Source: Crateriforma spongiae (GTDB lineage: Bacteria > Planctomycetota > Planctomycetia > Pirellulales > Pirellulaceae). Taken from it: a stretch of DNA of 64,000 bases. The number at the start of each line of letters is the position of its first letter. Position 1 is the stretch's first letter. The stretch is from assembly GCF_012290005.1 (NCBI RefSeq), contig NZ_JAAXMS010000004.1, forward strand, positions 124,001 through 188,000, read 5' to 3'. Shown here one piece after another: positions 17,087-26,206 of the stretch. The position numbers and the translations under genes are program-made. The notes beneath the pieces are model-generated. The model was not told the origin of the DNA, did not search any database, and worked only from the letters and a program-made list of their open reading frames with translations.

Positions 17087-19132
17087 ATGCAAAACCCGAC
17101 GTCACACTTTGCTTTCGAACGTTCCAAGCCAATCCGATGCTGTGGCCGAGCGGTTGGTTTCGCCGCCTGCGCGGTTGCAATAATCGTCAGCATGGCGATC
17201 GGCGGCATGGCGATGACCGGCGTTGCCCATGCCGAAGAGGCCGTGGTGCCGGCGATTGATGCGGATCCCTACACCGTTTATGTCGCTCATGAATCGGCGT
17301 TCACGCGATGTGGACCCGATGGAAAGTTATATCGGACCGAGCGTTTGCGGCACGGGCAAGCCTTGGACGTCTACTTGGAAACGGAAGACGGATGGCTGGG
17401 CGTGCGTCCGCCGGAAGACAGCTTCAGTTGGATTCAAGCCGACGACGTAAACGTCGAACCCAACGGCAAAGCGGCCACCGTACGGCAAGATCGCAGCGTC
17501 GTCTGGATCGGGACTCAATTGGGACGAGCCCGGCAGTATCGCTGGCAAGTTCAATTGGCCGAAGGCGAACGTGTGACCATTCTGGGCCGCAGCGAGCGCG
17601 AGGGTCCCGATGGGCCGACCGACTGGTTGCGAATCGTCCCGCCCTCTGGCGAGTTTCGCTGGGTGCACCGTGATCAAGTCGCCATGTCGGCGGAAGAGTT
17701 GATCGCTCAGGTCCAGCAGAATCAAATGGATGCACCGGAGTCCTGCTGTGGTGATGATTTGGTCGTCGGCGGGGCGCAGAGTCTGAGTCACTCGTCGGAT
17801 TCGCAAACGATTGCCCAAGTCAGCGGCGGCGCAAAGTCGCCTTCGTACGCACAGGCTCCTGATCTGGTACCGCTTCAAAGCCAAGAAGATTCCCATCGAC
17901 GCGTCGCCGCGGCATCCACCGAACAAGACGATCGGCTGACACCGATCCAAGCCCAACCGGAGCTCCGTTCTCCGTCGGCCGGTCAAGAATCCTTCGGTAC
18001 GTTCGACGCACCTTTGGCGGACGCCGAAATGGTGGACCGAGTGATCGGGTCTGGCGTTGATCCGAATCGGATTGATCCATCGGCTGGGGCGGCGAACTCA
18101 GGCGAACGCGGGCAACCGGGACGGTCGGCTTTCGGCGAATCACCTTCGGACCGACAGGTGTCCAATTCATTCCATACAGCGCCGGGGCTGTCGACCGCTC
18201 GGATCACCAGTGATCCGCGATTGGTGGATACGGGGTCGGCTCAGGCGGCACCGTCGGCCGACCAGATCGCCAGTGACGCAAATTGGATCGGCGCTTCGCG
18301 ATCATCCACGACTTCGCCGATTCAAACGGTCGGTGGAATCCAGCCGTTGAAGGCTCAAGTGCTGGGTGACGTGGTGCCGGCGGCGGGTTGGCAGACCGGG
18401 CGGATGACCGATGCGTTGTCCAAGGCCGCCGATGGTTTTCGCGGGACACCGACCAGGGGCCGGCAAGTGGACGCGGCTCGTATCGCACAGATTGAAGGCG
18501 AGGCGGTCACCGCCGACATCGCGCGCTTGCAATTGGTGTTCGCACGCTTGATCGCGGATTCTGCGGCGTCGGTGGAAGTGGAGCCGATTCTGCGTGCGGC
18601 ACAAAGGATCGCGGATCAGTCCGGCGATCACTTGGTGGCGCGTCGTGCGGCCGTGTTGGTCGAACGAGCGGAACAGTACATTCGAATTGCCGATCGTCGT
18701 GACGGTGGATCGATGGTGACCGGCCACGTGCCGGTCGGGCAACCGTTGTCGGCTGCACCGATGACGGCGACGATTCGACCCGTCGGCAATTTCCAGCCGG
18801 TTTCCGAACCGTCGGTTGCACCGGAGCAGGTGGGCGTGTCGCACCAAGCGGACGAAGTGCCCGGGGCTGATCCAGCGGACGTGCCTTCAGATTTGGGCGC
18901 CGAATGGGTCAGCGGAAAGTTGGTCCAAGTGTATTCGGCTCGTGCCAATCACCCACCATTCGCGGTACAAGACAACACGGGCAAAACGTTGGCGTATGCG
19001 ACGCCCAGCCCCGGATACAATCTGCGCCGCTATTTGAACCAAGAGATTCGCGTGACAGGCAATCACGGTTATCTGTCGGGATTGCGGACGCCGCACGTGT
19101 TGGTGACGCGTGCGGTACGCGTGATGCGGTAG
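17087..19132 (+). CDS. Exported protein with SH3-like N-terminal region, function unknown
   Basis: 681 aa. A long signal peptide (VGFAACAVAIIVSMAIGGMA ... AHAEE) is followed by two bacterial-SH3-like segments: about 55-110 (YTVYVAHESAFTRCGPDGKL, GWLGVRPPEDSFSWIQADDV) and 120-205 (ATVRQDRSVVWIGTQLG, WLRIVPPSGEFRWVHRDQV). Residues about 210-430 are Ser/Pro/Gln-rich and probably disordered. A helical part (about 460-540) and a conserved C-terminal domain (EWVSGKLVQVYSARANHPPF, YNLRRYLNQEIRVTGNHGYL) close it. SH3-like domains of exported proteins often bind peptidoglycan or peptides; planctomycete walls are unusual, so I assign no ligand. It contains two copies of the TGCACCGGAG 10-mer. Confidence 0.75.
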   Translation: MQNPTSHFAFERSKPIRCCGRAVGFAACAVAIIVSMAIGGMAMTGVAHAEEAVVPAIDADPYTVYVAHESAFTRCGPDGKLYRTERLRHGQALDVYLETEDGWLGVRPPEDSFSWIQADDVNVEPNGKAATVRQDRSVVWIGTQLGRARQYRWQVQLAEGERVTILGRSEREGPDGPTDWLRIVPPSGEFRWVHRDQVAMSAEELIAQVQQNQMDAPESCCGDDLVVGGAQSLSHSSDSQTIAQVSGGAKSPSYAQAPDLVPLQSQEDSHRRVAAASTEQDDRLTPIQAQPELRSPSAGQESFGTFDAPLADAEMVDRVIGSGVDPNRIDPSAGAANSGERGQPGRSAFGESPSDRQVSNSFHTAPGLSTARITSDPRLVDTGSAQAAPSADQIASDANWIGASRSSTTSPIQTVGGIQPLKAQVLGDVVPAAGWQTGRMTDALSKAADGFRGTPTRGRQVDAARIAQIEGEAVTADIARLQLVFARLIADSAASVEVEPILRAAQRIADQSGDHLVARRAAVLVERAEQYIRIADRRDGGSMVTGHVPVGQPLSAAPMTATIRPVGNFQPVSEPSVAPEQVGVSHQADEVPGADPADVPSDLGAEWVSGKLVQVYSARANHPPFAVQDNTGKTLAYATPSPGYNLRRYLNQEIRVTGNHGYLSGLRTPHVLVTRAVRVMR

Positions 19133-19153
19133 GCACGCCAAAGCGGTGCAGGC

Positions 19154-19610
19154 AAAGTCGCCTTTCGCTCCGCCGAAAGTAGCGTGCTGGAAGAGCCCTC
19201 CCCGGAATCTCGTTCCTCGATTCCGACCCTCCCGCGGTGCGGGAGGGTGTAGGTGGTGCTGGGCTAAATGTGTAGGCGTCGGGCTGCGTTGCCGGAACAA
19301 CGGAAACCCGCGGCTAGCGCCATGCGGCTCACAAAGTCGCCTTTCGCTCCGCCGAAAGTAGCGTGCTGGCAGAGCCCTCCCCGGAATCTCGTTCCTCGAT
19401 TCCGACCCTCCCGCGGAGCGGGAGGGTGAAGTTGATGCACGGCTGGATTTGTAGGCGCCGGGCTGCGTTGCTGAAACAGCGGAACCCGCGGCTAGCGCCT
19501 TGCGGCTCACAAAGTCGCCTTTTGCTCCGCCGAAAGTAGCGTGCAGGCAGAGCCCTCCCCGGAATTTCGTCCCTCAATTCCGACCCTCCCGCGGGGCGGG
19601 AGGGTAAAGA
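19154..19610. repeat. Intergenic tandem repeat, about 178 bp x 2.5
   Basis: Three consecutive units begin with AAAGTCGCCTTT(C/T)GCTCCGCCGAAAGTAGCG at 19154, 19333 and 19511 (steps of 179 and 178 bp); the last unit is cut short. Each contains AGCCCTCCCCGGAAT and a CCCTCCCGCGG...GGGAGGG hairpin. The two full units end in a GCGGCTAGCGCC string. The CGCCTTTCGCTCC...CGAAAGTAGCG part is itself an imperfect inverted repeat and recurs at 28763 and 52713. Unit length and similarity exclude CRISPR. It lies between convergent genes ending at 19132 and 19625. Confidence 0.85.
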
Positions 19611-19624
19611 TGAACGTCGCGGGA

Positions 19625-20713
19625 TCAGCTTTTCAGCAGGACCGCCAGGGCATTGAGGTATCGCTGCAAATCGTCGGCTTCGATTTCCGTCCAACCGGCC
19701 GACTTGTGACGCAAGATCGCCAGCTTCAGCATCTCCACGGCGTCATTCAAATCGTCGGGCAGCTTGGGAAGGTTGGCAAACGGTTGCACCGGAGTTTCAG
19801 GGCCGGCTTCGCCAGATTCGTCTTCGGCGGTGATCGCCGTGCCGCCTTCGCCTTCGCGTCCACCGCCGAGCGACATTAATTCGTCGGCATCACCAAAGTC
19901 GGGTGCTTCGGACAAGGGACCGGACGTGCCGGGGCCGTCGTCGTCATCGTAGGTGCGTTCGCTGCCGCCACCTTGTGCGGGCAACACCACGTCTTCGTCC
20001 AAGTCGACTTCGACGATTTGGCTGGACGTCGGACGCTGCGAATCGACCGCACCGTGGGCTTGCCAGCGTTTTTCACGCATCCCCGACACGCTCCACGATT
20101 CCTTCGACGCACCTTCCAACCACATCGGTGCGTCGTCCCAGTCCAGGGCCGCCAGGAAGTGGCTCCAGTACACGCCTTCGTATGTTTCGTAGGTCGATCC
20201 GAAACGTTCGAACACGCGACGCAATCGGCCCACGTGCGGTGACGTCACGCCGCCGACGCGACGCACCCATGCTTCGTCACTGTACTGAGTCGCCGGGGCT
20301 CCGTTGTCGATCAAAGCTTGACGCCACTGGCTGATGATGCGGCCTTTTTCCCAGTTGGTTTGGCTGATCAATCCGTTCCAACGTCCGACAAACGGTTCGG
20401 CCATGGCGACCATCTGTGGATCGTCCAGGTCGGTCGATTCATCGTCATCGACGTCAAAGGGCGGCGTGATTTCCGCCGGCGTGATGTCGGATTCAAATGC
20501 CTGCCGTGCCGCGACGACTTCGTCACGGTCTTGGGGCGTCAAATCGGACGCGTCGGCGGCATCGTCTTGGGCGGCAACCGGTGCGTCGTCGGCTTGGTGT
20601 GCGCCTGTTGATTCGGCATCCACTTCGGCGGTCACGCCGGATTCGTCAACGTCGTCATAGATCTCGTCGGTGGAAGAAACAGGCCTTTCGGTATCGTCAA
20701 AACTCATCGGCAT
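19625..20713 (-). CDS. Acidic conserved planctomycete protein
   Basis: 362 aa, cytoplasmic by lack of signal. The first ~95 residues are very acidic low complexity (Asp/Glu/Ala). Residues about 105-225 form a well-ordered block (EPFVGRWNGLISQTNWEKGR, EAWVRRVGGVTSPHVGRLRR, YETYEGVYWSHFLAALDWDD, MWLEGASKESWSVSGMREKR) that I recognise as common in this phylum but cannot name. A second acidic linker follows, and a helical end (LNDAVEMLKLAILRHKSAGW). The VGRLRRVFERFG segment is rich in Arg and might contact nucleic acid, but that is a guess. Start ATG 20713 or the ATG two codons on. Confidence 0.7.
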   Translation of the reverse strand: MPMSFDDTERPVSSTDEIYDDVDESGVTAEVDAESTGAHQADDAPVAAQDDAADASDLTPQDRDEVVAARQAFESDITPAEITPPFDVDDDESTDLDDPQMVAMAEPFVGRWNGLISQTNWEKGRIISQWRQALIDNGAPATQYSDEAWVRRVGGVTSPHVGRLRRVFERFGSTYETYEGVYWSHFLAALDWDDAPMWLEGASKESWSVSGMREKRWQAHGAVDSQRPTSSQIVEVDLDEDVVLPAQGGGSERTYDDDDGPGTSGPLSEAPDFGDADELMSLGGGREGEGGTAITAEDESGEAGPETPVQPFANLPKLPDDLNDAVEMLKLAILRHKSAGWTEIEADDLQRYLNALAVLLKS

Positions 20714-20950
20714 CCGTCGCGGCGAATTGTTGGGGTGAAGGTTCGATCAAGACGTTACCGGATCGACGTCGTTTCGCGGAGTCGTACGGACCGCAAAGCG
20801 GCCAAACGTCGTCCTGGGACGGTCGGTTGGTGACAACGGCGGAAAGTTTGCGGTGTGGATAAGTCGTGTACACTGGCATACAGCGGTCCGGCCGCTCGGC
20901 AAACCAACGCATGGGGCGCCGGCCGATGCAACCGCCCCCACCTTTGCCTG

Positions 20951-20960
20951 CCCCCCCCCC
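20951..20960 (+). repeat. C10 homopolymer upstream of the DUF1549 gene
   Basis: TTTGCCTG, ten C, then GCATTGATC, ending 34 bp before the ATG at 20995. A very similar tract (TTTG, ten C, GCATCGAGT) lies 55 bp before the next repeat-associated gene, at 26142. Tracts this long are slippage-prone. Confidence 0.7.
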
Positions 20961-20994
20961 GCATTGATCATTCCCGCCCAAGAGAGTTCCCGCG

Positions 20995-23763
20995 ATGCCG
21001 CGTGTCGATGTCGATCCGTCATGGATGTTGCGCCGACCCAGACGTCTTTGGGGGCTGTGTTTGCCGTCGATGCTGGTGTTTTTCGGATCTTGTGGGCACG
21101 TCCCGGCGTTGGCGGACGAGCCCGAAAAGTCGCCGCGTGAAACGCTGGATCGTGACGCGGTTGACTTTTTCGAATCCTCCATTCGCCCGCTGCTGATCGA
21201 TCACTGCTACGACTGTCATTCCGTGGAAGCCGATGCGGCGGAAGGCGAGTTGCGAGTCGACGATGGGGAGGCGTTACTGTCGGGTGGCAGTCGAGGAGCC
21301 GCGGTGGTTCCCGGCAAGCCCGATCAAAGTCTGATTGTTCGCGCGATCGAATATCAAGACACGTCGATGCAGATGCCGCCGGACGGAAAGCTGGACGCGG
21401 AATCGATCGAAGCGATCCGGACTTGGATCCGCAACGGTGCCGTCGACCCAAGAAAAAGCGTCGTCGATGATTTAATGGAGACGACCGAACAGGCGTCGCC
21501 TATCGATCGCGACCCGTCGACGCATTGGGCGTTTGTTCCACCCCGACGCATTCATGCCGATCGCTGGCAATCAATCGACACAGATGGCTTGCCACACGAG
21601 CCGAACGATCCGCTGGATGTCGTCGCCATGGATGCGGCGGTCCGCCATGGTGCAGAGCCCAACGATCTGGCGGACCGCGAAACGCTGATCCGAAGGCTGT
21701 ACTTCGACTTGGTCGGCACGCCGCCGGACGTCGACCAGATTGCACGATTCGTTTCCGACGAAAGGCCTGACGCTTACCAGCGGTTGGTCGATCGGCTGAT
21801 CGCCGCGCCCGATTTCGGCGAACGTTTTGCCCGGCATTGGATGGACGTCGCACGATATGCCGACACGATCGGTTACGGCTTGGCGGGCCGCGATCGCCGC
21901 TTGCACGGCAGCGAACGTTATCGCGATTGGCTGACCCGAGCGTTCGCCACCGATATGCCATATGACGAAATGCTGATGCATCAATTGGCGGGCGATCGGA
22001 CGGATCCCCGCAATGAATCGGGCAATTTGGATGCGATGGGGTTTTTGACGATCGGTCGACGGTTTTTGAACCGGCATGATGTGATCGACGATCGGATCGA
22101 TGTGGTGACGCGGGGGCTGATGGGGCTGACCGTGACCTGTGCACGGTGTCACGACCACAAGTTTGATCCGATTCCGATGTCGGATTACTACAGCCTGTAT
22201 GGTGTGTTTCAAAGCAGCCGCGAAGTCGACGAGAAACATGCCAGCCCGTTGGCGATGGTCGATGTGGACAAGCCACGGGACACCGCGATCTTTTTACGAG
22301 GCCAACCGGGAAATCGAGGCGACGTGGCACCGCGTCGATTCTTGACCAGTCTGCGTCGTGACGACGAACCACGATTCAATGACGGCAGTGGACGTTTGGA
22401 ATTGGCCCGGCGGATTGCCGATTCGGAAAACCCGTTGACCGCGCGGGTGATGGTCAATCGGGTTTGGGGGCATTTGATGGGCCGTCACTTGATCGACAGT
22501 CCCAGCGATTTCGGGTTCCGAACATCACCGCCGGCAATCCCAGAACTGTTGGATGATTTGGCGGCCGAGTTTGCAAAGGACTGGAGCATCCAACGGCTGG
22601 TACGTCGCATCGTGACGACGCGTTTGTATCGTCAGTCCAGCGCCGTGGACGAAGAATCATTCAGCGCCGATCCCGACAACCAGTACTTTGCCCGCGCGAT
22701 TCGTCGCCGCCGCGATTTTGAATCGTTGCGAGATTCCGCGTTGTGTGCCGCCGGCGTCTTGGATCGACAAGTCGGTGGGCCGCCGGTGGACATCACCGCA
22801 TCGACGGTGACGCCGCGCAAGACGATCTATGCAATGATCGATCGCCAGAACTTGCCATCGCTGTTTCGCACGTTCGATTCGGCCAGCCCCGATGCACATA
22901 ATCCACAACGTTACTTCACCACGGTGCCACAGCAGGCATTGTTCTTGATCAACCACCGGCAAAGTGTCTCGTTGTCAAAATCCTTGGCCGCTCGGGTGCG
23001 AGCATCTGTGCGCCAAGATTCCAGTGGGGGCGATCCCGATGATCCGTCAATGCTGGCTGGTCATATGGTTCGATTGGTCTATGGACGTGAACCCTCGGAC
23101 CAGGAATCACAATGGCTGACAAAATTTTTGCGTGATGGCGCGACGCCGTTTCAGCAGCCGGCGGATCCACGCACCTTGTGGACTTATGGGACCGGGCGGA
23201 TCGGCGATGGCGGTGTGGAGGAGTTTTCGCCGCTGGGTGTGTTCCAGAATGATCGTTGGCAGGCGGAGACCACTTTCCCAAGTCCGGGGCGATTGGGGCA
23301 CGCGTTCTTGGCATCGGAAAACGGCCATCCCGGACCCGGCGAACGTGGCGCGGTGGTGCGGCGTTGGACGGTGCCCCGTGACGGGGTGGTGAAAGTCACC
23401 GGGATGATCGGGCACCGCAATCGCGAAGGCGATGGCGTGGTGGCGGCGATCTTTGCCGGCGATCGTCGTTTGTTCCGCGGGACCCAGAAAAGCAACAATC
23501 GGCCATTGGGGCCGCTGACGTCAAAGGTCAATCGGGGTGACGTCTTGGACTTTGCCGCCGGGGCCGGGCCGACCGGAAACCACGACAGTTTTTTCTGGCG
23601 TATCAACATCACGTTGACCGCCGAGGACGGGGAAGTCATCGAAGCGGATTCGCGACGTGATTTCAGCGGTCCACTGGACACCAGCGGTCCGGCCAAGCTG
23701 GATCGTTTGGAGCAATTGGCCCAGGTGTTGTGGATCAGCAATGAATTTGCGTTCGTGGATTAG
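20995..23763 (+). CDS. Cytochrome-c/DUF1549/DUF1553 protein
   Basis: 922 aa. After a signal-like start, a haem-binding CYDCH motif (about residue 70) opens the planctomycete cytochrome-c domain, which ends with MQMPPDGKLDAESIEAIRTW. DUF1549 follows (about 210-410: LIRRLYFDLVGTPPDVDQI, FARHWMDVARYADTIGYG, TCARCHDHKFDPIPMSDYY, a second CxxCH). DUF1553 is at about 460-720 (NPLTARVMVNRVWGHLMGRH, TTRLYRQSS, TVPQQALFLIN). The tail (about 740-922) has a beta-rich part with a VVRRWTVPRDGVVKVTGMIG segment before the usual WISNEFAFVD ending. The protein is extracytoplasmic with unknown chemistry. Unlike the pair at 1-2320, no DUF1501 gene follows. Confidence 0.92.
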   Translation: MPRVDVDPSWMLRRPRRLWGLCLPSMLVFFGSCGHVPALADEPEKSPRETLDRDAVDFFESSIRPLLIDHCYDCHSVEADAAEGELRVDDGEALLSGGSRGAAVVPGKPDQSLIVRAIEYQDTSMQMPPDGKLDAESIEAIRTWIRNGAVDPRKSVVDDLMETTEQASPIDRDPSTHWAFVPPRRIHADRWQSIDTDGLPHEPNDPLDVVAMDAAVRHGAEPNDLADRETLIRRLYFDLVGTPPDVDQIARFVSDERPDAYQRLVDRLIAAPDFGERFARHWMDVARYADTIGYGLAGRDRRLHGSERYRDWLTRAFATDMPYDEMLMHQLAGDRTDPRNESGNLDAMGFLTIGRRFLNRHDVIDDRIDVVTRGLMGLTVTCARCHDHKFDPIPMSDYYSLYGVFQSSREVDEKHASPLAMVDVDKPRDTAIFLRGQPGNRGDVAPRRFLTSLRRDDEPRFNDGSGRLELARRIADSENPLTARVMVNRVWGHLMGRHLIDSPSDFGFRTSPPAIPELLDDLAAEFAKDWSIQRLVRRIVTTRLYRQSSAVDEESFSADPDNQYFARAIRRRRDFESLRDSALCAAGVLDRQVGGPPVDITASTVTPRKTIYAMIDRQNLPSLFRTFDSASPDAHNPQRYFTTVPQQALFLINHRQSVSLSKSLAARVRASVRQDSSGGDPDDPSMLAGHMVRLVYGREPSDQESQWLTKFLRDGATPFQQPADPRTLWTYGTGRIGDGGVEEFSPLGVFQNDRWQAETTFPSPGRLGHAFLASENGHPGPGERGAVVRRWTVPRDGVVKVTGMIGHRNREGDGVVAAIFAGDRRLFRGTQKSNNRPLGPLTSKVNRGDVLDFAAGAGPTGNHDSFFWRINITLTAEDGEVIEADSRRDFSGPLDTSGPAKLDRLEQLAQVLWISNEFAFVD

Positions 23764-24001
23764 TCCGTGAACTCGCGATGAATTTTGTTGTGCGGGTCGT
23801 TTTTCGCGGCGGTTCAGGGGCTTCACCGACACGGCTTCCCCGAATGTTTCCGTTGCCCGCCCCTCCGTCAGGCCGGTCGCGGAATTTTCCGGCGTCGTGA
23901 TAATGCGTGTTCGAGGGCCGATCGGCCTCGTCGTGCCGCGTGACGTTCCGGTCTCGCCGCGTTGATCGAATCGTTCTTTTCACAGCTATGGGAATATCGT
24001 C

Positions 24002-26101
24002 GTGTCGGCGTATCAACGGAGGATTGTCGCGCTGGCGGCGACACTGGGGCTGGTTATCACGGCCGGTGCCACGCGATCGGAAACCCCCTCGCCGCCTCCC
24101 GCTGCGTGGAAGGAGGCTTTGCGACGCGATGTGCAAACGCTGGCCGGTGACGCGATGCGTGGCCGCGGCGTTGGTACCCCCGAGATCGACACAGCGGCCA
24201 AATACATCGCCGATCGTTTCGACGCGGCCGGTTTGCGGACCGACTGGTTCGACGGGACCCCGTTCCAAGAGTTGTCCGTGCGATTGGAAACACGGACCAA
24301 GTCGCCGCAGACCAACCACGTGACGTTTCGTGTCGGCGATGATCCCGCACAGACGCTTCGGTTGGACGAAGCGATGCGTCCGCTATCGATCGGTTGCCGC
24401 AGTTGTGAGGTCAAGGGTTTGCCGTTGGTCTTTGTCGGCTATGGAATCAACGCTCCTGAATACGGATACAACGACTACGCCGGTGTCGACGTTCGCGACA
24501 AAGTCGTGCTGATTTTGCGCAAAGAACCCGGTGGCAAAGAAGCGGTGCGTTTGTTTGAAGGGCCACGCAATTCTCGGCACGCCTATTTTCAGACAAAGAT
24601 TGACTTGGCGATCCGCCGTGGTGCCGCGGGAATCTTGATTGTCAACGATCCCGACAGTATCGAAGACGGCGTTGATCGATCGGTGCGTCGGTTGAATGCC
24701 GAACGAGAACGCCAACAAGAACTGAAACGCCAGTTGCGAACGTTGTCCCAGCAAGCAGAAGCGACTCGACAACAATTGCAGATCAGCCTGGAAACATGCG
24801 AAGCCAGTCTGGTTCGTTTGGACAGCGAAGTGGAGCAGGCGGCGCGGGGGTTGCTGCGAATCGGCGAAGCGGGGGAATCGGAGGACAAGGCGTCGTCGAT
24901 CCCGGTCATCAGTATCGCTCGAGACGTCGCTGACAATTGGATCGTCGAAGCAACCGCGCGGTCCATTGAGGAAGTTCAAAGTCACATCGATCAGACCTAC
25001 CAGCCGGTCAGCTTTGAATTGCCCGACACCAAAATCGATTTGTCGGTCCAGCTGACCGATGGTGAAGCGGTCACCAAGAATGTGATCGGGGTTATCGAAG
25101 GCAAAGGTGAATTGGCCGACCAGACGATCATCTTGGGCGCCCATTACGATCACGTCGGGATGGGCGGCTATGGATCGCTGGCTCCGGAAACCATTGCGGT
25201 GCACAACGGCGCGGACGACAACGCCAGCGGCACGGCGGCGATGCTAAGCGTGGCCACGCGATTGAACCAAGCGTTGGCGGATTCGACGCGCCATCGTCGC
25301 ATTGTGTTTATCGCGTATACCGGTGAGGAGCGAGGTTTGTTGGGCAGCAAGCACTATGTCCGCCAGCCGCGGTTCCCGTTAAGCGACACCGTGGCCATGA
25401 TCAACATGGACATGATCGGTCGCCTGCGGGACAACGAGTTGACGGTCTATGGACTGGGGACCTCGGCGGATTTCAAGCCCATGATGCGGCGGCTGAATCG
25501 TGACGGTGCGATCGTGGGTGGGCAACAAGTCGCTGCACCGGAGTTTGATTTGTACGAGGTCGATACCGGTTACGGCCCCAGTGACCATGCCAGCTTTTAT
25601 GAAGCGGGCGTTCCCGTTTTGTTTTTCTTTACCGGGCTTCATGATGACTATCATCGTCCGGGTGATGATTTCGAAAAATTGAATCTGTTCGGGATGTCTC
25701 GCATTTGCGATTTGACGTTGGCGACGGTTGCCGAACTCGCGACAACGCCGCAGCGGCCCAGCTACGCCGATACCGAGCGTCAAAGTGGTGGAGTTCGGCG
25801 TCAGTTGACCGTTCGATTGGGCGTGACGGTCAAGCCGGGGCCGGTCGTTGTGGACGCGTCAGGCCAGCCGACCAGTTGGAGCGAGCGATTGCAATTGACC
25901 GACGTCAAGGCAGGCGGGGCAGCGGCGTTGGGCGGGCTGAGGGTGGGCGATCGATTGCTGAAGATCGACGACCATGAGATTCGGCAATTGGACGATTTGT
26001 ACGAACAATTGCGTCAACAATCGCCCGGCGACATCGTGCCGATCGATGTGCTGCGTGGTGGCATCGTCACCCGCGTCGATGTTCGCATGCAGCCCCGTTA
26101 A
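24002..26101 (+). CDS. M28-family zinc aminopeptidase with PA and PDZ domains
   Basis: 699 aa, exported. A short signal is followed by the N-terminal part of the fold, a PA domain (about 140-330), the M28 catalytic domain (about 345-590) and a C-terminal PDZ (about 620-699, LGGLRVGDRLLKIDDHEIRQ). Zinc ligands and catalytic residues are all visible: GAHYDHVG, GADDNASGTAA, TGEERGLLGS, NMDMIGR and GPSDHASFYE. The PA domain is split by a ~75-residue charged helix (LNAERERQQELKRQLRTLSQ and on), probably a coiled coil. GTG 24002 is used; no ATG fits the signal better. It probably degrades peptides outside the cytoplasm. Confidence 0.9.
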   Translation: MSAYQRRIVALAATLGLVITAGATRSETPSPPPAAWKEALRRDVQTLAGDAMRGRGVGTPEIDTAAKYIADRFDAAGLRTDWFDGTPFQELSVRLETRTKSPQTNHVTFRVGDDPAQTLRLDEAMRPLSIGCRSCEVKGLPLVFVGYGINAPEYGYNDYAGVDVRDKVVLILRKEPGGKEAVRLFEGPRNSRHAYFQTKIDLAIRRGAAGILIVNDPDSIEDGVDRSVRRLNAERERQQELKRQLRTLSQQAEATRQQLQISLETCEASLVRLDSEVEQAARGLLRIGEAGESEDKASSIPVISIARDVADNWIVEATARSIEEVQSHIDQTYQPVSFELPDTKIDLSVQLTDGEAVTKNVIGVIEGKGELADQTIILGAHYDHVGMGGYGSLAPETIAVHNGADDNASGTAAMLSVATRLNQALADSTRHRRIVFIAYTGEERGLLGSKHYVRQPRFPLSDTVAMINMDMIGRLRDNELTVYGLGTSADFKPMMRRLNRDGAIVGGQQVAAPEFDLYEVDTGYGPSDHASFYEAGVPVLFFFTGLHDDYHRPGDDFEKLNLFGMSRICDLTLATVAELATTPQRPSYADTERQSGGVRRQLTVRLGVTVKPGPVVVDASGQPTSWSERLQLTDVKAGGAAALGGLRVGDRLLKIDDHEIRQLDDLYEQLRQQSPGDIVPIDVLRGGIVTRVDVRMQPR

Positions 26102-26141
26102 GAGGCCACTAAAAAAGGGGCTTGCACGGCAAAAATGTTTG

Positions 26142-26151
26142 CCCCCCCCCC
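26142..26151 (+). repeat. C10 homopolymer upstream of the broken DUF1573 gene
   Basis: TTTG, ten C, GCATCGAGT, 55 bp before the start at 26207. The context matches the tract at 20951. Confidence 0.7.
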
Positions 26152-26206
26152 GCATCGAGTACAACGAGTCCCTGCCAGTCAGAGAACTCGCTGATGGGGG
26201 CTAAAT

